Position numbers and translations under genes: made by a program. DNA of 62,153 nt. Origin: an uncultured Pedosphaera sp. (GTDB taxonomy: Bacteria; Verrucomicrobiota; Verrucomicrobiia; Limisphaerales; Pedosphaeraceae). Location: positions 1 through 62,153 of the forward strand of contig CAIXFN010000058.1 of the NCBI GenBank assembly GCA_903918755.1, in the 5' to 3' direction. Shown here piece after piece: positions 17,017 through 24,386 of this stretch (the stretch's first letter is position 1; every line of letters begins with the position of its first letter). Below the pieces are notes generated by a model. The model searched no databases. It had not been told where the DNA came from and saw only the letters and a program-made list of their open reading frames with translations.

Positions 17017-18589
17017 TCAAGCCGCCACGGCGGGGGCGGGGGCTGGCGCGGGAGTGGGTTCGGCGGGGGCTTCGGGTTTGGCCTCCGGCTTGGCTTGGGG
17101 CGCGGCCTCGGGGGCTTTCATGAGGTTCGTAATGCTGAGGAAGGCGGGCTGTTTTTTGTCGAGGTAGTATTCGCGGGTCAAATTGATGCTGCTATGGCGC
17201 AGGGCGACGCTGGCGGCGAAAATTCCCGCTTGGTGGCAGATTTGGGAGCCGAATTCCTTCCGGAGGGCGTGCAGGGCGTTCCGGGAGGACAGTCCTTTGC
17301 CGCGCAGCCATTTCACGACTTCCTTGAACTGGCGATTGCACCGGTAGTGGTGATTTTTCACGGATTCCGGCCGGGGTGCCACGGGGGAGGCAATGACGAA
17401 GGGGGAACCGTGGCCGGGCTGGGGCAGGTAGCCTCTCAGGATTTCGAGCAGGCCGGGGTCAACGTCAATGTCGGCTTCGGATTCGGCGGACTTGGTGCTG
17501 CCGTGCTCGGTAGTTTCCACGCGGATGGCGTTCCGGCTCCAGAGGATATTCTTCCATTGCAGCTTGTCGATTTCATCCCGGCGCAGGCCGGCACCGAGGG
17601 CGAGCAGGATGATCTTAAAGAGCTCCGGGCGGGGGGTGCGCTGCGGTGCCTCGGCTTCCTTTTCGTCGGCTGGGTCGGGCTGGGCGGTGGCTTTGGCTTT
17701 GGCCGTGCGTTTGGCTTTCGCCTTGCCCTTGCCTTTGGCTTTGCCTTCGGCGGCGTCCGTGGTGGTGTCGGCGGCGGTTGGCGGTTGGCTTTGGATGCCG
17801 TCCGCGAGTTCGCGCTTGGCGGCGACCAGGATCAAGGCGGGGTCGATTTCCGACTTGTATCGGGACTTGCCGGCGTCCGGAAGTTCCACGCCTTCAAAGG
17901 GCAACGGCGAAGGGAGGCGCAGGGTGAGGTGTTTGCGGATTCCCGCGCTGAATAGCGCCTTGCTGGATAGCAGGACGCTGCGGGCGGTGACGCTCGCGTG
18001 TTTCAATTGGAGGGGGTTCCCGCTGGCGGCTTTTAGCTGGCGGACTTTCCAATCGTTCACGCGCTCCGGGGTGAGGCGGTCAAGGCGGATGGCGGAGACC
18101 TTTTCCAGCCATGCCTTGTGGCCCCCGTTCACGTAATCATGCTTCCCCTTCCCGCCATCGATTCCGAAAATGCCGGCGACCAGTGACCGGAACTTTTTGG
18201 AGTAGATTTCAAAGGTGACCGGCTTTAATCCGCTGACGGCTTTGACCTGCTCCAGGTATTCGCCGATGGTGGCACCATCCTTTATGACCTCCATTCCCGG
18301 TTTGAATTTGGCGAGGGTGGCCCCCCAACCATAGATGCACGTAGATGTCCCGGGCCTTGGTGGCGGCGGTGGCTTTGTTCGCGGTGTCGAGATTGAACCA
18401 AGCCTCCCGGCCAAGGTGCGTGAGACGGACTTGCCAAGTCGGGATTTCCACGGTTTGACCGCCCGACTCGTACGAACGCTTTTTGAGCCGACTGGGCCAA
18501 TAGTCTTGGTGAGTCTTGGGCAGGCGGGAGATTTTTTCTGTCCGGTTCTGTCCGGTTTCTGTCCGGTCTTGGTTGTTCTGAGTTGCCAT
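17017..18589 (-). CDS. Tyrosine recombinase/integrase, interrupted by a frameshift
   Basis: Read from 18589, the N-terminus (about 90 residues, WQVRLTHLGREAWFNLDT then TKARDIYVHLWLG) is in one frame. The remainder to 17017 is in another. Removing one base from the run of six G (plus-strand C at 18321-18326) joins them as HLWLGATLAKFKPG, giving about 523 residues. The catalytic domain shows GAGLRRDEIDKLQW (Arg), HALRKEFGS (HxxR) and LRHSSINLTREYYLD (His and nucleophilic Tyr). A Lys/Ala low-complexity insert precedes the catalytic domain, and the C-terminus is Pro/Ala-rich. The gene faces the att fragment, as expected for the island integrase. The frameshift may be real, programmed or a sequencing error. 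Confidence 0.85.
18321..18326 (-). other. Six-G run, site of integrase frameshift
   Basis: The coding strand has six G between the two open frames of the integrase. Five G would restore one continuous reading frame. Both flanking frames retain integrase-like sequence up to this point, so the break is recent or only apparent. Confidence 0.7.
18537..18567. repeat. Three TCTGTCCGGT repeats, candidate integrase arm sites
   Basis: The 10-mer TCTGTCCGGT is repeated at 18537-18546, 18547-18556 and 18558-18567, inside the first codons of the integrase gene and about 150 bp from the att core. Tyrosine integrases bind short direct repeats flanking the core, so these could be arm sites. They also encode the repetitive DRTETGQNRTE peptide. 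A further CTGTCCGGT lies at 18849-18857. Confidence 0.45.
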
Positions 18590-18716
18590 GAAGTGTTCCT
18601 TTGTTCGGGGGTGATCCAGTCGTTTTTGCGCTTGTTTACTCGGTTTTTAGCTATATTTGACGGGGCAATGATTGAACTGAAAGGAATTTATCGCGGGAGT
18701 TCGGAACTGTCAATAT
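18590..18716. promoter_or_regulatory. Integrase promoter region
   Basis: These 127 bp between the integrase start and the att fragment are AT-rich, with runs of T, and should contain the integrase promoter. No protein-coding frame is supported. Confidence 0.35.
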
Positions 18717-18766
18717 AAGGACTGAAAATCCTTGTGTCGCCGGTTCAATTCCGGCTCCAGCCACCA
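18717..18766 (+). other. 3' half of tRNA-Phe(GAA), att site of the island
   Basis: The sequence folds as an anticodon arm AAGGA-CTGAAAA-TCCTT (anticodon GAA), a GTGTC variable loop, and a T arm GCCGG-TTCAATT-CCGGC. It ends with acceptor strand TCCAGCC, discriminator A and encoded CCA. The matching 5' acceptor strand GGCTGGA and the D arm are absent upstream, so this is a partial gene. Such 3' halves mark one end of elements that integrate into the anticodon-to-3' part of tRNA genes. The intact copy should be at the other island end. Confidence 0.85.
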
Positions 18767-18958
18767 CTTCTTCTAAACTTCACGGTATCAAAAGTTTCAA
18801 CCACTTCTAAAGCACTCGGAATCGCGCTCATTTTTTCAAAAAACTTCCCTGTCCGGTTTGTGTCCGTCTTTTTAAGTTCTGAAGCGGTCCGGCGGTGCTC
18901 CCGGGGTGGTTTGAATGGGCGGAGGGAAGGAAAAGCTGTCGGCAGTTCACCTGACACC
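18767..18958. other. Non-coding stretch to the right of the att site
   Basis: No gene is supported in these 192 bp. The stretch is AT-rich at first and includes CTGTCCGGT at 18849-18857, matching the repeats in the integrase start. It could be a scar of an earlier integration at the same tRNA. Confidence 0.4.
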
Positions 18959-19567
18959 TTAATTCCGGCCACCTGGTGTCGGTCCGCCACCGTGTTCCTC
19001 AAAACTGAAATTCAAAGCATCCCGCTCTCCCAACTGATAAATCCGGCAAAGCACATCCTTGGTAAGCGCTGTGATGAACTGTCCGTCAGACGGTAGGAAG
19101 AATCCGAGACACCTAATCGCGTCTGAAACATTGCCGTTCCCACCGAGATAATCATGCGATGGGGCAAGTTTACGTTCGGAAAAAAAATGCCGCACGGCTC
19201 GCTCAAGCTCTGGCGCGGAACGCCAATCGACCAAAAGCGTGAACTCGGGAACGTCGCCGCGCTTCCAAAGACTTACGGCAACGTGCTGATTTGGCGTTGC
19301 GATGAGGACAGAACAGAAACTCGCAGATGACTGGAGCAATCGGGAGACGTAGGGCTCGATGTGAGAGAAAGCATCCGAGCCAAAGCTGTCCGTCTTGGGA
19401 ATGGCAACCCAGTGCTCATTCGTCGCTTGACCATTCTCATCAATGGTAACCACCCGCATTTTGGTAGCACGAGGTGTGCGTATCGCGGTCAAAACTTTAT
19501 CACAAACAGTCTGGTGCGCGCGTCGAAACCAACCACCGGCAAACCTTGAAAACCATGCGTTTCCCAT
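18959..19567 (-). CDS. Hypothetical protein
   Basis: This 202-residue soluble protein has no recognised domain. A start at the internal ATG at 19459 (MRVVTIDENGQATNEHWVAI) would give 166 residues and is equally likely; neither start has a clear ribosome binding site. Its sequence has alternating strands and helices (VLIATPNQHVAVSLWK, FTLLVDWRSAPELERAVRHF). It lies just outside the att site. Confidence 0.6.
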   Translation of the reverse strand: MGNAWFSRFAGGWFRRAHQTVCDKVLTAIRTPRATKMRVVTIDENGQATNEHWVAIPKTDSFGSDAFSHIEPYVSRLLQSSASFCSVLIATPNQHVAVSLWKRGDVPEFTLLVDWRSAPELERAVRHFFSERKLAPSHDYLGGNGNVSDAIRCLGFFLPSDGQFITALTKDVLCRIYQLGERDALNFSFEEHGGGPTPGGRN

Positions 19568-20104
19568 ACGGCTTGAACCGCATCATAAGCAAGTAGACCC
19601 GGAAAACAAGCCATTCGGGGATGCCGCCGATTCCCTGCTGCATATTTGGCGGAGCCAGTCCCTCAGGGCTCGGGGCGCTCCCCCGCCACGGCGGGGGCGG
19701 GTTGGGGCAAGGCGGGCTGCACACCTCTCATTGGCAGGCCCTCGCCACCGCCACCGCCACCGCCTTCTTCACCCTCGCCGTGATCACCTCGCTTGCCTGG
19801 CGGGGCGCTTCGCCAACGGTCCCCTCGAATTCGTCCTCCGTAAAGCAGGGTAACCGGCGATAGCCCCATCCCCTCCCCGAACGACCTTCGATGACCAGCT
19901 CCCGGCAAACACGTCGCCACCTCTGTCCCAAAACCACACGCCCCACTCAAAAATTGTAGGAGCCAACGTGAGGCGGCTCTCACTTTCTCCCCGCCCCCCC
20001 GTCCGCGATGCGCACGCTGTCCCATGGCAATTATTCCTCGCTGGCTGGGCAAACATCGTCAATGGACAAGCGGAAAACAACCTACTACCCCGCCCCTTTC
20101 CACT
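19568..20104. other. 537-bp non-coding region with short repeats
   Basis: I see no gene here. The region contains a GC palindrome (CCCCCGCC-AC-GGCGGGGG around 19680-19697), a CCACCG microsatellite near 19743-19764, and a small hairpin GAGCC...GGCTC at about 19960-19979. The 19-mer at 19683-19701 is identical to 17022-17040 at the 3' end of the integrase gene. Confidence 0.45.
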
Positions 20105-21109
20105 TCAACTCCCCAGCTTCACCCGCGCCAGGTAAATACCCGTCCGGCCTTCATGGGTCGAATAATAGCTCACCCAGAGTTCTCCCTCATAAACCACCAT
20201 CCCGGGATAGCTGCAATCCCCACCGCTGGGGAGAATCAAATCCGCTTGCACGGCTCCCGTGACCAAATCCATCCGCCCCACAAACGTTTTGCTGTCGGCC
20301 CATTTGTCATTCCGATACTGGTGCCCACTCGCGATCATCCCGCCACCGTCCAAAATCAGGAAATTCGGCCCCCCAATTTGCATCCCCGCAGGAACCCAAT
20401 GCCAATCCCGGTAGGGCGCCGAACTGCGCCCCACCCAGGCCTGCCTATCCCCGGCATCGCGACGCAGCAGCGCCACGCAATCACCATTTGGCAGAAACCG
20501 GAGGGTCGCCTCGTTGGGTTGGCCGGGCACCTCAAGCTTCGTCACCAACTGGTAATCGCGCCCATCATCGCTCTTCAACAGCTTGATGCCGGTGTCCGTG
20601 TAAGCAATTCCATAAGCGTGCCCACGATGCCATGTAACCCGCCACAGCCAGTCGCCTTCTGCGGCAACTCTTTGCGACGGTGTCCAATGCCGGCCATCGG
20701 TTGAAAAAGCCACGCGCGGCTGCCGCCCCCGGAGTTTGCCCCCCTCGTAAACCGAACCCCCAGCCAGCAGCATGAGCCGCTGATCCGGCGTGATGGAAAG
20801 CTTCGGATCACGCAAATCTACGCCTGTTTCCTCCAGCAAAGCAGCAGACTCCCATTTCGTTCCGTCAGCCGAAATCAAAAGCCGGATATTCCCATTCCCC
20901 CGCCCCACGTGCCCGTCGCTCTCGCGAAACGTGCAAAACCATTTACCCTGATAACGAATCAGATCCGTGAAAGCATTGTGCGGCGCGGCATCCCAGATCT
21001 TCCCGCTCGCAATCAGCGCCAGCGGCGCCAAGACCACCGGCGGGTTGACGCGACTCTGACAACCCGCCGTCAGTAACACGAGAATCGCAAGACTTTTGAA
21101 GAGGTTCAT
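20105..21109 (-). CDS. Sialidase/BNR-type lipoprotein
   Basis: This 334-residue protein begins with a lipoprotein signal peptide ending LTAGC, so the mature protein would be lipid-anchored. It contains repeated Asp-box-like turns (SADGTKWESA, STDGRHWTPS, SDDGRDYQL), as in six-bladed exo-sialidase or BNR-fold proteins. The segment FRESDGHVG also fits. A glycan-hydrolase or glycan-binding role at the cell envelope is likely, but catalytic residues cannot be assigned with confidence. It lies 9 bp downstream of mutL on the same strand. Confidence 0.75.
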   Translation of the reverse strand: MNLFKSLAILVLLTAGCQSRVNPPVVLAPLALIASGKIWDAAPHNAFTDLIRYQGKWFCTFRESDGHVGRGNGNIRLLISADGTKWESAALLEETGVDLRDPKLSITPDQRLMLLAGGSVYEGGKLRGRQPRVAFSTDGRHWTPSQRVAAEGDWLWRVTWHRGHAYGIAYTDTGIKLLKSDDGRDYQLVTKLEVPGQPNEATLRFLPNGDCVALLRRDAGDRQAWVGRSSAPYRDWHWVPAGMQIGGPNFLILDGGGMIASGHQYRNDKWADSKTFVGRMDLVTGAVQADLILPSGGDCSYPGMVVYEGELWVSYYSTHEGRTGIYLARVKLGS

Positions 21110-21118
21110 TCCTAAGAC

Positions 21119-23170
21119 TCACTGCGTCCGCCCAAATTTCTTTTCCAATTCCCGGAAATTCATCTCGATCAAAGTCGGACGGCCGTGGGGACAGGTGTAG
21201 GGCATGGCGCAGTGGCGCAGATCCTGGACGAGGTTTTCGAGTTCGGGGCCGGTGAGCGGGTCGTTGGCCTTGACGGCGTGACGGCAGACCGTCTTGGCAA
21301 TGGTATGTTCGCCCAACCGCAGGGAGTTCACCGATTCGCCGGCGGACTTCAATTCATCCACCAGTTCGAGCACGAACCGGCGGGCATCCGGGACCTTCAC
21401 AAAGGGCGGCAGGGAATCCAGCAGGAAAGTGCGCTCCCCAAATTCGCTCAAGCCCACACCCAGTCGCGTCAGTCCGGGCAATTGCTCCCGGAGAAAATGG
21501 GCATCGCGAACGGAGAGTTCCACCGTTTCCGGGAGCAGCAGACGTTGCGAGGCGGCGTTGCCCTGCTCTTCCAGACGGTTGAGCATTTGTTCGAACAGGA
21601 TGCGCTCGTGGGCGGCATGTTGATCCAGCAGCACCAGGCCGCGATCCGACTCGAGCACCACATAGAGCCGCCCAATCACGCCCACCAAACGCAGCGGCAC
21701 TTTGAGCAACGGCACCGGGCCGGTGAAAACTGCCGGTGGCGGGGCGGTCACCGGCGGCGGACTGGGGCGGGGAGTTACTTCTGGATCCGCCGGCATGGAT
21801 GCGGGAGGAACCTCCGGTTCGACGGCATTGCGCACCGGCCAACCAGCCGGCGGCTCCGGGGCCACCACCGCGCCAACGGGCGTAAACCGGGGCAAATCCG
21901 GCGTGCTGGCCGGCGGTGCCGCAGGCACGGATGCCACCGTCCGTGGAAGTTCGGTCGCCGCTGCGGGTGAACTGATCGGTGAGTGGCTCAACCCGGTGGC
22001 TGGCGGTCGGGAAATGCTTGCGCCCGGAATCGGTCCCTCCGGCTCCGCGGAATGAAACTTGAGCAACGTTTCACGAACGGCCTGCGCGACCATCCGCCGG
22101 ACCAGGCCCTCCTGATGAAATTTGACCTCGCGCTTGGAGGGATGAATGTTGACATCCACCGCCGCCGGATTGATCTCCAGAAAGAGACAGCACACCGGGT
22201 ACCGCCCTTTCATCAATGCCGTGTGGTAGCCCTCCAACAGGGCGAAATTCAAGCCCCGGTTATCCACCGGGCGACGGTTGACAAAAAGGTGCTGGTCTTC
22301 CCGCGTCGAACGGGAAACCCCGGGCGCGCCAATGAATCCCCAGACGCGGAATTCATTGCTGGCGGGTGCGGTCGCCGGGGCGGCGTCAGCCCCCGGGGTT
22401 TCGTGAAATTCGGGCGCCAGATCAGGCTCGACGGCGCTGGCCGGCTCAGGCATGTCCACAACGTAATCCACCGCCAGCAACTTTTGATCCCCGCCCTGCA
22501 AGGCCCGCAACCGCTCGCGCAAGGCGACCAATCGCGTGGCCTGGTCATCGCCGCCGGGCACGGCGGGCAATTGCCAGATCATCCGACCGTCCTTTAAAAG
22601 GTTGAACGCCACCCGCGGGTGCGCCAGGGCCGCCAGGGTGAGATAATGCTGGATATGCGCCGCCTCGGTCTCCTCACTGCGCAGAAATTTCCGCCGGGCC
22701 GGCAGGTTGAAAAAGATCTGCCGCACCTCCACGCTGGTGCCGCCCGCGCCGGCGGCGGCTTTCACTTCCACGATCCGGCCACCTTGAATGAGAATCTGGA
22801 CGCCTTCCGGGGAATCGCCGTCCCGCTCCCGGGTCGTGAGGGTAAACCGGCTGACACTGGCGATGCTCGGTAGCGCCTCGCCGCGGAAGCCCATGGTCTG
22901 GATCGCGCTCAAATCCTCCGCGCGGCGGATTTTGCTCGTGGCATGCCGCTCGAGGCACAGCAGCGCGTCATCGCGGCTCATCCCCAGGCCATCATCCGTG
23001 ACCCGCACCAGGCTGCGTCCTCCCGCCTGGATTTCCACGGTGATCCGCATCGCTTCCGCGTCCAGGGAGTTTTCCACCAATTCCTTCACGACACTGGCGG
23101 GGCGCTCGACCACTTCACCGGCCGCGATCTGGTTCGCGACCTGCTCGGGCAGCAATCGGATGCGGTTCAT
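21119..23170 (-). CDS. mutL: DNA mismatch repair protein MutL
   Basis: This 683-residue protein has the GHKL ATPase motifs at its N-terminus: AAGEVVERPASVVKELVENS, DDGLGM, RHATSK and GFRGEALPSI. A proline-rich linker (about residues 350-480) leads to the C-terminal domain. DQHAAHERILFE there matches the DQHAx2Ex4E endonuclease motif, and CPHGRP is the matching C-terminal zinc-site motif. It is therefore predicted to be a nicking-competent MutL as in bacteria without MutH. The start at 23170 (MNRIRLLPEQ) is the canonical one; longer upstream frames lack MutL sequence. Confidence 0.95.
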   Translation of the reverse strand: MNRIRLLPEQVANQIAAGEVVERPASVVKELVENSLDAEAMRITVEIQAGGRSLVRVTDDGLGMSRDDALLCLERHATSKIRRAEDLSAIQTMGFRGEALPSIASVSRFTLTTRERDGDSPEGVQILIQGGRIVEVKAAAGAGGTSVEVRQIFFNLPARRKFLRSEETEAAHIQHYLTLAALAHPRVAFNLLKDGRMIWQLPAVPGGDDQATRLVALRERLRALQGGDQKLLAVDYVVDMPEPASAVEPDLAPEFHETPGADAAPATAPASNEFRVWGFIGAPGVSRSTREDQHLFVNRRPVDNRGLNFALLEGYHTALMKGRYPVCCLFLEINPAAVDVNIHPSKREVKFHQEGLVRRMVAQAVRETLLKFHSAEPEGPIPGASISRPPATGLSHSPISSPAAATELPRTVASVPAAPPASTPDLPRFTPVGAVVAPEPPAGWPVRNAVEPEVPPASMPADPEVTPRPSPPPVTAPPPAVFTGPVPLLKVPLRLVGVIGRLYVVLESDRGLVLLDQHAAHERILFEQMLNRLEEQGNAASQRLLLPETVELSVRDAHFLREQLPGLTRLGVGLSEFGERTFLLDSLPPFVKVPDARRFVLELVDELKSAGESVNSLRLGEHTIAKTVCRHAVKANDPLTGPELENLVQDLRHCAMPYTCPHGRPTLIEMNFRELEKKFGRTQ

Positions 23171-23216
23171 GTCGCGGGGCGGGATGGCAGAGTCATGTTC
23201 GGAAGCAATCCGCCGG

Positions 23217-24323
23217 TCAGGCGGAATGATGGATGGGCAGGCTGAAATAGAACAGCGCCCCCCGACCGGGGAGATTGCGGGCGGAAATGGTGCCGCCGTG
23301 ATCTTCCACAATCTTCTTGCTGATGGACAACCCCAGACCAGTCCCATGCGCCTTGCCGTAGGTCGCAAAGGCCGCGAACAAGCCGTCGGCAATTTCCGGG
23401 GCGATCCCCGAGCCGGTATCCTCGATTTCCGTGACCACCTGGGCGCCATCCTGATGAAACCGCAGGAAGATCTTGCCGCCCTTGGGCATGGCATCCGTGG
23501 CGTTGTGGAACAAATTATAAAAGACCCGCCGCAACCGCTTCGGGTTCAGCAACAATTTGACTTCGGGCGCCGGCGTCTCCACCTCCACCGTGGCGGAGCG
23601 TAATTCCAGTTCCGGCCGGATTTCCTCCAGCAACAGGCGCACAAAGACCCGATAATCCGTGGGGGCCAGCACAAAGGCCGTGTGCGATCCCTGGGTGAAT
23701 TCCAAGATTTCATTCACCAACTCGCTGATCCGCTCGACTTGCTTGGAAATTCGCGTCCGGGCCAGCTTGCGCGACTCCACTGTACTGTTTTCCATCCCCG
23801 CCATCTCCGAGGTGATGCTGATGATGTTCAAGGGATTCTTGAGGTCATGCACGATGGAGCGGGCAAAGCGCCCCACCAGGGTCAACCGCTCGGTTTGCAG
23901 GACTTCCCGGACGTATTGCCGGTTGAATTCCCGCAGGCGGTTGCTGATCTCGCGGACCAGTCCCAGCGAGAATTGGGGCGAGCTTCCCGCCAGTCGCAAC
24001 ATCGCGTCGCGGGGAATGAAATGGACGCTGGTATCCACTTTGGCCAACGCGGTGGCTGACCGGGGTTTTTCCTCGAGCACCGCCATTTCCCCAAAAACTT
24101 CCCCGGGGCCCACTTCCGAAAACACGTGCCGGACATTATTGCTGATCAGGCAGGAAATCTGCACCAGGCCGGCCCCCACTACATAGAGGCCATCCCCAGT
24201 GTCGCCTTCGCGGAAAATCTCCACCCCGGCGGCCACTTGCCGCACTTGTACCGACTGGCCCAAAGCCTCCAATTCGCCCGGGGAAAGCGGTCGGAAAAGC
24301 GGACATGCGCCAAGTTCTATCAT
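23217..24323 (-). CDS. Cytosolic histidine kinase with cyclic-nucleotide-binding-type domain
   Basis: The first 115 residues of this 368-residue protein form a cNMP-binding/CRP-like fold (FREGDTGDGLYVVGAG, PGEVFGEMAVLEEKPRSATA). A HisKA dimerisation domain follows with phospho-acceptor His159 in SIVHDLKNPL. An HATPase_c domain has N box HNATDAM, G1 DTGSGI and G2 GTGLGL. There is no membrane segment, so the signal is intracellular. No response regulator is adjacent; the closest is the NtrC-type protein at 43115-44569. It lies between priA and mutL with short gaps on the same strand. Confidence 0.88.
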   Translation of the reverse strand: MIELGACPLFRPLSPGELEALGQSVQVRQVAAGVEIFREGDTGDGLYVVGAGLVQISCLISNNVRHVFSEVGPGEVFGEMAVLEEKPRSATALAKVDTSVHFIPRDAMLRLAGSSPQFSLGLVREISNRLREFNRQYVREVLQTERLTLVGRFARSIVHDLKNPLNIISITSEMAGMENSTVESRKLARTRISKQVERISELVNEILEFTQGSHTAFVLAPTDYRVFVRLLLEEIRPELELRSATVEVETPAPEVKLLLNPKRLRRVFYNLFHNATDAMPKGGKIFLRFHQDGAQVVTEIEDTGSGIAPEIADGLFAAFATYGKAHGTGLGLSISKKIVEDHGGTISARNLPGRGALFYFSLPIHHSA

Positions 24324-24386
24324 CGGGCCACTCTAGCCAAACCGCCCCCGCCGTAAAGCAAACAGTTCCCCGCCCGCAGGCAGCGG

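Larger units (their letters stand above)
1..18766. mobile_element. Genomic island integrated in tRNA-Phe (left end outside window)
   Basis: The right boundary is a 3'-half copy of tRNA-Phe at 18717-18766. A tyrosine recombinase gene lies just inside it with its 5' end facing the boundary, the usual layout of tRNA-integrated islands. Inside are a restriction/modification operon, an excisionase-like HTH gene, a primase, a RepA-like helicase and iteron-like repeats. To the right the content becomes housekeeping (mutL, priA). The tRNA fragment points rightwards, so the intact tRNA-Phe gene should sit at the unseen left end. No conjugation genes are visible, so this is called an integrative island and not an ICE. 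Island status is inferred from this arrangement. Confidence 0.75.

Noticed and set aside
18734-19096. Open frame over the tRNA fragment
   Set aside because: It runs through the tRNA sequence and antisense to the hypothetical gene; composition is not coding.
23171-23494. Longer start for MutL
   Set aside because: The extension overlaps the kinase gene and has no MutL sequence; the conserved protein begins at 23170.
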